Source: Thermoplasmata archaeon
Lineage (GTDB): Archaea; Thermoplasmatota; Thermoplasmata; Lutacidiplasmatales; UBA184
Reading direction: 5' to 3'
Length of the DNA stretch: 6,802 nucleotides
Assembly: GCA_021828715.1 (NCBI GenBank)
Contig: JAJZDF010000030.1
Coordinates: forward strand, 1-6,802
The notes beneath the pieces were generated by a model. That model saw only the letters and a program-made list of their open reading frames with translations. It was not told where the DNA came from and did not search any database. Positions within the stretch are counted from its first letter, which is position 1, and every line of letters begins with the position of its first letter. The position numbers and the translations under genes were made by a program. Of the stretch, positions 1 to 5,523 are shown one piece after another.

Positions 1-154
1 CCCCGTCGACCATCGCACGGCCGTGGTGCGCCTCCACGAACGACCGGGACGCTCCGACCGGCCGGCCGCGGAACCGGAGGCTCCTCCGCCGCCCCCGGCC
101 CTCGACCGGCAAGGGAAGTGTTGTAGCGAGATATACCGTGCCAATCTCCGTCAT
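1..154 (-). CDS. Hypothetical protein, N-terminal part only
   Basis: A minus-strand frame opens with ATG at 154 and stays open to the window edge, giving about 51 residues beginning MTEIGTVYLATTLPL. Third codon positions are strongly G/C from about the fifteenth codon on, as in the other genes here. The first residues look like a beta strand and are followed by an arginine-rich stretch (roughly residues 20-35). I do not recognise a family, and the missing C-terminus prevents a functional call. It diverges from tes and would share the intergenic space with it. An AT-rich TTAATT element on the minus strand near 197-191 and the inverted repeat at 166-188 lie just upstream, consistent with a regulated promoter. 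No Shine-Dalgarno motif precedes the ATG. The two plus-strand frames that are also open here have poorer start and end context, so the minus-strand reading is preferred but not certain. Confidence 0.45.
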   Translation of the reverse strand, partial: MTEIGTVYLATTLPLPVEGRGRRRSLRFRGRPVGASRSFVEAHHGRAMVDG

Positions 155-165
155 GGGTGGCCGAA

Positions 166-188
166 ACTGTAGCCCATCGGGCGACAGT
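166..188. repeat. 23-bp near-perfect inverted repeat, candidate operator
   Basis: The left arm is ACTGT-A-GCCC and the right arm GGGC-G-ACAGT, around a 3-base centre (ATC). Nine of ten arm positions pair; the exception is the A/G pair at 171 and 183. It lies between the leftward gene (start 154) and tes (start 263), beside an AT-rich element at 190-197. For the leftward gene it covers the expected transcription start, a usual place for an archaeal repressor site. It could instead act as an RNA hairpin in the leader. The binding protein is unknown. Confidence 0.5.
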
Positions 189-198
189 CCAATTAAGT
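189..198. promoter_or_regulatory. AT-rich TATA-like element in the divergent intergenic region
   Basis: CCAATTAAGT is one of the few A/T-rich runs between the two divergent genes; the other, ATATA at 131-135, lies within the leftward gene. Read on the minus strand (CTTAATTGG) it lies about 40 bp before the leftward ATG, predicting a short leader of roughly 14 nt. Read on the plus strand it would start tes transcription near 220, leaving a leader of about 40 nt that contains the GAGGT ribosome-binding site. It may serve either strand or both. Assignment rests only on composition and spacing. Confidence 0.35.
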
Positions 199-250
199 AG
201 GGCCGAGTAGGTGGACCCGAACAGCCTGCTGTGCGAAGGCGGGCGGAAAT

Positions 251-255
251 GAGGT
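251..255 (+). promoter_or_regulatory. Ribosome-binding site for tes
   Basis: GAGGT lies 7 nt before the ATG at 263 and matches the archaeal anti-Shine-Dalgarno core. It supports that ATG over the next in-frame methionine at codon 6, and indicates that tes has a leader, unlike several genes downstream. Confidence 0.6.
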
Positions 256-262
256 ATCAGGA

Positions 263-1972
263 ATGCCGGCGCGAGTGATGAAGGAGTTCCAGGCCCCGCG
301 GGGTCTGCCCAGGAAGACGGCTTCTGTCTGCCCCGAATGCATCAAGGTGATCCCGGCGGTCGTCCGGGAGAAGGAGGGGCGGGTCATCATGGAGAAGACG
401 TGCCGCACCCACGGCTACTTCTGGGACATCATCTCGAACGACGTCGACTTCTACCTCCGCATGGAGGTTTACGCCCACGACGGGGTCGGCTACGAGAACC
501 CGTACTACGACAAGTTCCGCGGCTGCCCGACGACGTGCGGGATGTGCAGCCACCACAAGTCCCACACCGGCCTCGCCCTGATCGATCTGACCAACCGGTG
601 CAATCTGAAGTGCCCGGTCTGCTTCGCGAACGCCAACGCCGCCGGCTACGTCTTCGAGCCGACGCGCGAGCAGATCCACTTCATGCTGAAGACCCTCCGG
701 GAGCAGAAGCCGGTGGGGACCGTCGCCGTCCAGTTCTCCGGTGGGGAGCCGACCCTTTCGCCGCTCTTCGTCGATGCGGTCTCGATGGCCCGGGACTTGG
801 GGTTCAAGCAGGTCCAGGTCGCCACGAACGGGATCCGGGTCGCCAACGAGCCCGGCTTCGCCCAGGCGTGCCGGGACGCCGGCCTGCACACCCTCTACCT
901 CCAGTTCGATGGGCTGGATGACGAGATCTACCGCAAGGTCCGGGGCGTCCCGCTGCTCAAGGTGAAGCAGAAGGCGATCCAGGCGGCGCGGGAGACCCAC
1001 TCGCCGGCCTCCGATTTGGCCGCCGGGAAGCCCGACAAGCCGCTCTCCGTGGTGCTCGTGCCGACCTTGGTCGGTGGGTTCAACGAGAAGGAGATCTGGC
1101 CTACCGTCAAGTTCGCGATCGACAACATCGACGTCGTCCGCGGGGTCAACTTCCAGCCGGTCGCGCTCACCGCGCGGATCCCCGACCGGGACCGCTTCCA
1201 GATGCGGTTCACCCAGTCGGACCTGGTCCGGATCCTCTGCACGGAGGGGCCGTTCGAGAAGTCGGACTTCTTCCCCGTCCCGTCGGTCGCCCCGATCTCC
1301 GAGCTCGCCTCGATCATCCACGGGGAGGAGAAGATGACCCTCACGACCCACCCCGGCTGCGGCTGCGCCACCTTCGCGTTCATCTCGAAGGACGGCCAGA
1401 AGATCACCCCGCTGCCCCGGTTCATGGACGTCGACGGCTTCTTCGAGAACGTGGAGACGATGATCGAGAAGTACCGGGACGCGCGCTTCTCCCGCGTACG
1501 CACCGCCGTCGCCGGGGCGCGCCTGCTCCACGACGTCGCGAAGTACTTCGACTTCTCGAAGGCGCCGGACGGGGTCACCGAGAAGAACTGCGTCCGCATG
1601 ATCGCCTCGATCTTCACCGAGGGGAACAAGGAAGCGGTCGCGAAGTTCACCTGGCGCACCCTGTACATCGGGAACATGCACTTCCAGGACGCCTACGACT
1701 ACGACATCCAGCGCCTGATGCGGTGCGACATCCACTACGCGGTCCCCGACGGACGGGTCATCCCGTTCTGCTCGTACAACTCGGGCCCGATCTACCGGAC
1801 GGAGGTCGAGAAGAAGTTCTCGATCCCGATCCCGGACTGGCAGGCGGCGAAGAAGCAGGGCGGCGCCTCGCTGAAGACGATCGAGACGATGGGGATCAAC
1901 GGCGAGGTCATCGTCGACCCGGAGTACTATCGGGTCCGGGCGCTCAAGGGCGCCCCCGGGATGTCGGCGTAG
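263..1972 (+). CDS. tes: Tetraether lipid synthase Tes (radical SAM, multi-cluster)
   Basis: Radical SAM enzyme of the Tes family (MJ0619/MA_1486 group), which couples the phytanyl chains of two archaeal diether lipids to form membrane-spanning GDGT tetraethers. The 569-residue protein carries an N-terminal CPEC pair (C23, C26) with C47, a CX3CX2C set at C88/C92/C95, and the radical-SAM CX3CX2C at C113/C117/C120 (TNRCNLKCPVC). The SAM-binding GGEP motif is at 160-163. Later cysteines are C366 and C368 (HPGCGC), C443, C488 and C503. This fits the family's several iron-sulfur centres plus a rubredoxin-like iron site, though I cannot assign each ligand from sequence alone. No membrane helix is evident, so it probably works at the membrane surface. 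The ATG at 263 has a GAGGT ribosome-binding site 7 nt upstream. Residues 244-262 look like a hydrophilic insertion. The last 29 bp overlap the convergent SWIM gene. Confidence 0.9.
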   Translation: MPARVMKEFQAPRGLPRKTASVCPECIKVIPAVVREKEGRVIMEKTCRTHGYFWDIISNDVDFYLRMEVYAHDGVGYENPYYDKFRGCPTTCGMCSHHKSHTGLALIDLTNRCNLKCPVCFANANAAGYVFEPTREQIHFMLKTLREQKPVGTVAVQFSGGEPTLSPLFVDAVSMARDLGFKQVQVATNGIRVANEPGFAQACRDAGLHTLYLQFDGLDDEIYRKVRGVPLLKVKQKAIQAARETHSPASDLAAGKPDKPLSVVLVPTLVGGFNEKEIWPTVKFAIDNIDVVRGVNFQPVALTARIPDRDRFQMRFTQSDLVRILCTEGPFEKSDFFPVPSVAPISELASIIHGEEKMTLTTHPGCGCATFAFISKDGQKITPLPRFMDVDGFFENVETMIEKYRDARFSRVRTAVAGARLLHDVAKYFDFSKAPDGVTEKNCVRMIASIFTEGNKEAVAKFTWRTLYIGNMHFQDAYDYDIQRLMRCDIHYAVPDGRVIPFCSYNSGPIYRTEVEKKFSIPIPDWQAAKKQGGASLKTIETMGINGEVIVDPEYYRVRALKGAPGMSA

Positions 1973-2468
1973 TCCGTTTCCCCTGGCCGCGGCGAACCCC
2001 TTCTTCCCTTTCTTCTTCCCGCTCCACCCACGGCGGCGGAGCGCGGTCGATCAGGATCCGGCCCGGCCGGCGCCACGCCCGGCTCGCGTCGGGGTCGTCC
2101 GCGCGGGCCTCCTGCGTGCACCGTTCGACCGCTTCCCAGAGGGTCGTCGGATCCGGCGTCGGGGTCGCGGTCCGGGGGGTCGATTGGGGGTGCCGCTCCA
2201 GCCAGCGGCCCCCGGCCTCGATATGCTTGCACGTGCCGAGCCCGCGGCGGGCGAAGTCGGCGCAGGTGCAGAGCGCGACGGAGCGGTCCGGGAACGCCGG
2301 CAGGAGCACGAGGTAGGCGGTTCGATGGAGGGGGTTCCGCACGTCGAGGATCGGGAACGGCTCCCGGCGCTCGAGCCGGATGTCGAGCGGTTCCTCCAGC
2401 GCCCGGCTCCGCCGTTCGGCGACCGCCCACGGGTCCCCGTCCGCCGCCGGGCTCCGTCCGTCGACCAC
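1944..2468 (-). CDS. SWIM zinc-finger protein
   Basis: A 174-residue protein with a SWIM-type zinc motif C-x-C-x10-C-x-H formed by C67, C69, C80 and H82 (CTCADFARRGLGTCKH). It is preceded by beta-strand-like segments (ILDVRNPLHRTAYLVLLP, about 40-57), the usual order in this fold. SWIM domains bind zinc and typically mediate DNA or protein contacts; in prokaryotes they often accompany SNF2-type helicases, but none is seen in this window. The C-terminal third (after about 120) is charged, proline- and arginine-rich and probably disordered; it reaches into the 3' end of tes on the opposite strand. The start is GTG at 2468 with no clear ribosome-binding site, and a weak AT-rich GTAAAC about 22 bp upstream hints at leaderless transcription. 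Domain call is firm; partner and role are unknown. Confidence 0.75.
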   Translation of the reverse strand: MVDGRSPAADGDPWAVAERRSRALEEPLDIRLERREPFPILDVRNPLHRTAYLVLLPAFPDRSVALCTCADFARRGLGTCKHIEAGGRWLERHPQSTPRTATPTPDPTTLWEAVERCTQEARADDPDASRAWRRPGRILIDRAPPPWVEREEEREEGVRRGQGKRTTPTSRGRP

Positions 2469-2521
2469 GCGCGGCCAGGGCGGGCGGGTTTACGGCGCTT
2501 CCGCCGCCCGGTCCCTCCGGG

Positions 2522-2528
2522 TTAAGAG
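2522..2528 (+). promoter_or_regulatory. Weak TATA-like box before the membrane-protein/HAD pair
   Basis: TTAAGAG is the only A/T-rich run between 2495 and the ATG at 2553. Its centre is about 28 bp before that ATG, so transcription would begin at or just before the start codon, giving a leaderless mRNA. No Shine-Dalgarno motif is present, which agrees with this. The match to the TATA consensus is weak. Confidence 0.35.
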
Positions 2529-2552
2529 CCGCCGGGGGTCGCGCAGCGACGG

Positions 2553-2789
2553 ATGTCTGCCTCCGCCCCCGCCTCGCCGGCCCCCCGCCGTCGGGTCCGC
2601 CTCTCGAAGAACGCCCGCGTCGGGCTCGGTCTCCTGTTCACGTTCGCCGGGCTCGCGCTCGTCTCGCTGTTGCTGCCGACCGCTCCCGGGGCCCTCGCCC
2701 GAGCCCTCCCGGTCGTCGGGGCGGGGATGCTGCTCCTCTGGACCGGCGGGATCCTGATGGGCGTCGGGAGCCGTACCTCCTCCCGATGA
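2553..2789 (+). CDS. Small two-helix membrane protein
   Basis: A 78-residue protein with a basic N-terminal segment (RRRVRLSKNAR, 12-22) and two hydrophobic helices at about 23-43 and 51-72, joined by a short turn (LPTAPG). By the positive-inside rule both ends would face the cytoplasm. I do not recognise a family and see no catalytic motif. Its TGA overlaps the ATG of the following HAD phosphatase gene (ATGA at 2786-2789), so the two are probably translated in a coupled way and may function together, for example with this protein placing the phosphatase at the membrane. That partnership is inference. The start is supported by the TATA-like element about 28 bp upstream and the lack of an earlier in-frame start that fits. 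Confidence 0.6.
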   Translation: MSASAPASPAPRRRVRLSKNARVGLGLLFTFAGLALVSLLLPTAPGALARALPVVGAGMLLLWTGGILMGVGSRTSSR

Positions 2790-3436
2790 GCGCTCCGCCG
2801 TTTGGGCTCGTCACCGTGGACATCGACGGGACCCTCACGACCGTCCACGGCTGGCTGGCGCTCGCCCGCCGCTTCGGTCGGGAGGACGAGTACCGGACCC
2901 TCATGGGCCGCATCCGCCACGGGCTCGCCGGCGAGGACGAGACGCTCCGGGGGCTCCTCCGCATCGCGGAGGGACGGTCGCTCGCCGAGGTCGAGGAGGT
3001 CCTCGCGGCGACGCCGAAGCTCGCCGGCATCCCGGAGGGGGTCCGCCGCCTCCACGAGGCCGCTCTCCCGGTCGCGCTCCTGACCCACAATCCCCCGTAC
3101 GTGACCGACTGGTACCGGCGCTTCGGGGGGTTCGACGACGCGGCGGGGCTCGTCGGCCGCCAGCCGGTCGGCGTCCTGATCGGGGCGCCCGAGGGGATCC
3201 GGGCCGACAAACCGTCCGGCCTCCTCGACCTCTGCGCCCGCCGCGGGGTTCGGCCGAGCGAGGTCGTCCATGTCGGCGACGCCCCGCCGGACGCCGAGAT
3301 CTTCGCGCGGGTCGGCTACGGCATCTCGGTCAACGCCGACCGACCGTCGGTCGAGCGGGCCGCCGACCGTGCGCTGCGGACGCGGGAGTTCGGCGCGATC
3401 GTCGACGCGATCCTGCATCCCGGCGGCCCCGGCTGA
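2786..3436 (+). CDS. HAD-superfamily phosphatase (SerB-like)
   Basis: A 216-residue haloacid dehalogenase-type hydrolase with all four core motifs. Motif I is DIDGT with nucleophile D12 and acid/base D14; motif II is LLTHN with T100; motif III is K142 (ADKPSGL); motif IV is GDAPPDAE with magnesium ligands D165 and D169. The helical segment between motifs I and II (about 25-85) matches the small C1-type cap of the phosphoserine phosphatase branch. Such enzymes remove phosphate from small molecules through an aspartyl-phosphate intermediate. The substrate cannot be read from the sequence: phosphoserine, a sugar phosphate or a lipid phosphate are all possible. No signal peptide or membrane helix is present, so it is cytoplasmic. 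It overlaps the small membrane protein gene by 4 bp. The fold is confident; the SerB-like label is only a similarity. Confidence 0.8.
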   Translation: MSAPPFGLVTVDIDGTLTTVHGWLALARRFGREDEYRTLMGRIRHGLAGEDETLRGLLRIAEGRSLAEVEEVLAATPKLAGIPEGVRRLHEAALPVALLTHNPPYVTDWYRRFGGFDDAAGLVGRQPVGVLIGAPEGIRADKPSGLLDLCARRGVRPSEVVHVGDAPPDAEIFARVGYGISVNADRPSVERAADRALRTREFGAIVDAILHPGGPG

Positions 3437-3461
3437 ACGGTGCCCGCCCGGGACCCCGGGG

Positions 3462-3470
3462 TTCTTATAG
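3462..3470 (+). promoter_or_regulatory. TATA box for the 192-residue protein
   Basis: TTCTTATAG lies in the 61-bp gap after the HAD gene, centred about 32 bp before the ATG at 3498. That predicts a start site at or a few bases before the ATG, giving a leaderless or very short-leader mRNA. No ribosome-binding motif is present. It indicates that this gene is transcribed separately from the HAD pair. Confidence 0.6.
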
Positions 3471-3497
3471 CGCGAGCCCCTCGAACCGGCGACGCGG

Positions 3498-4076
3498 ATG
3501 GAGTATGTCGTCGTCTGGGCGTCCCACCCCTCGTGGATGACGCTCCAGTTCCCCCGGGACGTCGCCGAGCTGCTCGACTTCCGGCCGGAGGACGGGCCCG
3601 AGCGGGACGCCCGCCGGAGCATCTCGTTCCTCGCCCGGGGCCCGGGGGTCGCCCGCGTCGTCGCGACGCATCCGGCCCGCGAGGCGCTCGCGGTGGAGAC
3701 CGTCCGCAGCCGCTTCCTCGCGACGGTGCGCCCGGGGGAGCGGCACGTATTCTCGCTGCCGAATGCCCTGGTCGCCCACCTCGGGCTCCGGATGATGCAA
3801 CGGGGTCCGCGGGCGGGACGCGGCTCGGACGACGGCCTCGTCTGGCTCGTTCCCGCGCCGGAGTACTACGAGTACCGTTCCGTGAAGGACGCCGGCCGGC
3901 CGTGGACGGCCCCCTCGAGCGGTCCGTTCGCCCGGGTCTACGTGACCCGCTCGCTCTACCCGTTCCCCGCGGCGGTGGGGGGCCTGGAGGCGCTCGAGAC
4001 GGCGATCGAGGAGGAGTGGCGGCCGGCGATCCGTCTCCTCCAGAAGGTCGCCCGCCCACGGCATCCTGCGCCCTAG
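3498..4076 (+). CDS. Uncharacterised protein with possible duplicated AbrB-like halves
   Basis: A 192-residue soluble protein I do not recognise. Two segments resemble each other. One (about 14-46) has TLQFPRDVAELLDFRPEDG followed by a strand, SISFLA. The other (about 83-118) has HVFSLPNALVAHLGLR followed by a strand, GLVWLVP. The pattern of strand, proline, short amphipathic helix, then strand is like the swapped-hairpin AbrB fold, where LPxxLxxxLGL is typical, so the protein could be a tandem AbrB-like DNA-binding or structural module. The resemblance is by eye and weak. A YYEYR motif (123-127) and an acidic helix (163-180, containing EEEWRPAIRLL) follow. Codon use matches its neighbours. 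A TATA box ends about 27 bp before the ATG and supports this start. It is on the same strand as the HAD pair but probably has its own promoter. Confidence 0.65.
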   Translation: MEYVVVWASHPSWMTLQFPRDVAELLDFRPEDGPERDARRSISFLARGPGVARVVATHPAREALAVETVRSRFLATVRPGERHVFSLPNALVAHLGLRMMQRGPRAGRGSDDGLVWLVPAPEYYEYRSVKDAGRPWTAPSSGPFARVYVTRSLYPFPAAVGGLEALETAIEEEWRPAIRLLQKVARPRHPAP

Positions 4077-4112
4077 GGGGCCGTTCCGGCCGATTCCCGC
4101 GGTTTTCCGAAC

Positions 4113-4122
4113 TTATTTATAG
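4113..4122 (+). promoter_or_regulatory. Strong TATA box for the DUF6015-like/trmY operon
   Basis: TTATTTATAG is the best TATA match in the window and is preceded by CCGAAC, a plausible TFB recognition element. Its centre is about 31 bp before the ATG at 4149, placing the start site around 4143-4149, so the mRNA would be leaderless or nearly so. GAGGTG at 4140-4145 resembles a ribosome-binding site but lies only 3 nt from the ATG and may be outside or at the very edge of the transcript. Confidence 0.7.
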
Positions 4123-4148
4123 CCCACCCTCGAATTGAAGAGGTGGTT

Positions 4149-4835
4149 ATGCCCGATGAGTCGGCCGGCCTTCATGCGAAGAGTTCCGGGAAGCGCTACA
4201 CCCTGCGCAACCCCGTTCCCCTGCGGACCGCGGACGACATGACGACCACCCGCTCGGGGCTGCCGACCGACGTGACCCTCCAGGACCTCGCCGGGCCGGT
4301 CGATTTCGACTCGCTCGCGAAGGCGATCCGCCGCTCCGTCGGCCACGACGGGATGCGACCGGAGGACGCGCGGACGATCGCCGCCCACGTGCTCAACTTC
4401 TTCGGCTTCAACCCCCGCATCATCGACAACGTCCTCGAACCGGACGACCGCGACACGTTCTACATGCTCGAGGACACGGGGATCCTCGAGACCGAGCGGG
4501 ACGAGACCACGCTCTACGACGGTCGCGAGTGGCGGATCCACTACTGGATGTTCCGCAAGGACCGGATCTTCGACCTCGCCCGGGAGGAGACCGAGGCGAT
4601 GGCGGCCGCGGGGGAGACCGAGGTCGTCTACTCCTCCAACGCGGCCCGGTCGGGCGGCTTCCTCCTCCCGCACGGGGAGCACGGCACCGGGCTCGCGGCC
4701 CACGCCGTCTACCACGAGCTCGGCGACGAGATCTGGCTCGAACGGAAGCAGAACCCGATGCCGGCGCCGGCGCCGCCCCGGGCGGCGAAGCCCCGCCGTC
4801 GGACCGCGGGCCCGCGGGCGACCGCTTCCGGGTAG
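4149..4835 (+). CDS. DUF6015-like protein of unknown function
   Basis: A 228-residue protein resembling, from memory, the archaeal DUF6015 family found in Thermoplasmata; no function is known. Counting from the ATG at 4149, the likely core spans about 44-190. It begins with a helical segment (DFDSLAKAIRRSVGHDGMRPEDA) and continues through VLNFFGF, a DTFYMLEDTGIL segment that resembles a winged-helix wing region, and REWRIHYWMF. A conserved-looking YHELGDEIWLERK stretch follows near 190-202. The C-terminal 25 residues are proline-, alanine- and arginine-rich and probably disordered. The TATA box favours ATG 4149; GTG 4143 would add two residues, and ATG 4239 would drop a 30-residue N-terminal stretch that has no evident domain. 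A regulatory, DNA-binding role is possible from the helix-rich core but is inference. trmY follows after 25 bp on the same strand. Confidence 0.7.
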   Translation: MPDESAGLHAKSSGKRYTLRNPVPLRTADDMTTTRSGLPTDVTLQDLAGPVDFDSLAKAIRRSVGHDGMRPEDARTIAAHVLNFFGFNPRIIDNVLEPDDRDTFYMLEDTGILETERDETTLYDGREWRIHYWMFRKDRIFDLAREETEAMAAAGETEVVYSSNAARSGGFLLPHGEHGTGLAAHAVYHELGDEIWLERKQNPMPAPAPPRAAKPRRRTAGPRATASG

Positions 4836-4860
4836 GCCGTCCGTCGGCCGCGCGTCCTCC

Positions 4861-5523
4861 GTGCGCCGCTTCCTGCTCCTCGCCCACCGGGTCCCTGTCG
4901 ACGGGGCGTTCTCGCTGAACGACCTCGCCGGCGGCGCCGGACGGATGGACGAGATCGCCCGGGCGGTCTCCACCGCGTTCACCCTCTCCAACGACCTGCG
5001 CCGCGACACGGAGCTGACGGTCCTGTTCGTCGGCGCGCCCCCGGGCGGGGCCCGCCGGATCGACCTGGTCGGCGCCCGGCTGCGCCACCTCAACCCGGAC
5101 GAGCGGTCGACCGCCGCCCTGCTGAAGAACGCCCTGATCCGGGCGGTCGGCTATCTCGGCGACTTCGAGTCGTCCCCCGGCCTCCGCGTCGGCCCTGTCG
5201 ACCCGGCCGCCGCGCTCGCCGCCTTCGCCGCGGGACCCGGCGCCGTGTGGCTTTCCGAGGACGGGACCCCCGCGACGGCGGCCTGGTCCGGCCCGGCGAC
5301 CGACCGGGCCGCGATCGTTTCCGACCCGTTCGATCCCACGCCGGCCGAGGCGGCGCTCCTCGCCGCGTCCGGGATTCCGAAGGTGGCGGTCGGTCCCCGG
5401 AGCCTGCGGACCTCCCAGGTGATCGACCTCGTACACGCCGAATGGGACCGGCGGGAGGTGGCGGCGACCTCCGGGTCGCTCAGCGGGCCGGCATCGGGAC
5501 GGTCGGGCGCGGGCGGCTCGTGA
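4861..5523 (+). CDS. trmY: tRNA (pseudouridine(54)-N1)-methyltransferase TrmY
   Basis: Archaeal SPOUT-class methyltransferase that uses S-adenosylmethionine to methylate N1 of pseudouridine 54 in the T-loop of tRNA, giving m1-pseudouridine; the family acts as a cytoplasmic homodimer. Recognisable features are the N-terminal MRRFLLLAH strand, DLAGGAGRMD (21-30), the STAFTLSNDLRRDT segment (37-50), LVGARLRHLNPDERS (69-83) and the C-terminal knot region IVSDPFDPT...VAVGPRSLRTSQVIDLVHAEWD (152-196). As I recall the family, the cofactor loop usually reads GDH or similar where this protein has SDP (154-156). The last about 20 residues are a Ser/Gly/Ala-rich tail beyond the usual end near 200. The start is GTG at 4861; no ribosome-binding site is evident in the 25-bp gap from the preceding gene, with which it probably forms an operon. 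Its last 44 bp overlap the convergent FtsZ-family gene. Confidence 0.9.
   Translation: MRRFLLLAHRVPVDGAFSLNDLAGGAGRMDEIARAVSTAFTLSNDLRRDTELTVLFVGAPPGGARRIDLVGARLRHLNPDERSTAALLKNALIRAVGYLGDFESSPGLRVGPVDPAAALAAFAAGPGAVWLSEDGTPATAAWSGPATDRAAIVSDPFDPTPAEAALLAASGIPKVAVGPRSLRTSQVIDLVHAEWDRREVAATSGSLSGPASGRSGAGGS

Noticed and set aside
2..172. Plus-strand open frame at the left edge as the tail of an upstream gene
   Set aside because: Two plus-strand frames are open here, and the later codons lose the usual third-position G/C; the minus-strand frame from 154 has more consistent codon use and a plausible start.
257..1735. Long minus-strand open frame of 492 codons opposite tes
   Set aside because: The product is a low-complexity Arg/Val/Asp/Leu/Gly protein typical of the antisense of a high-GC gene, while tes on the other strand has clear catalytic motifs.
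3440..4138. Plus-strand 232-codon frame overlapping the 192-residue protein
   Set aside because: Proline/arginine/glycine-rich product; the 3498 frame has better codon use and a TATA box at the right distance.
4835..4849. GGCCG/CGGCC hairpin between the DUF6015-like gene and trmY
   Set aside because: A 5-bp G/C stem is expected by chance at this composition, and no T-run follows, so it is not supported as a terminator or operator.
4420..5436. Minus-strand open frame of 338 codons across the DUF6015-like gene and trmY
   Set aside because: It spans two genes with recognisable proteins and has Gly/Arg/Pro-biased composition; it is a shadow of high GC content.
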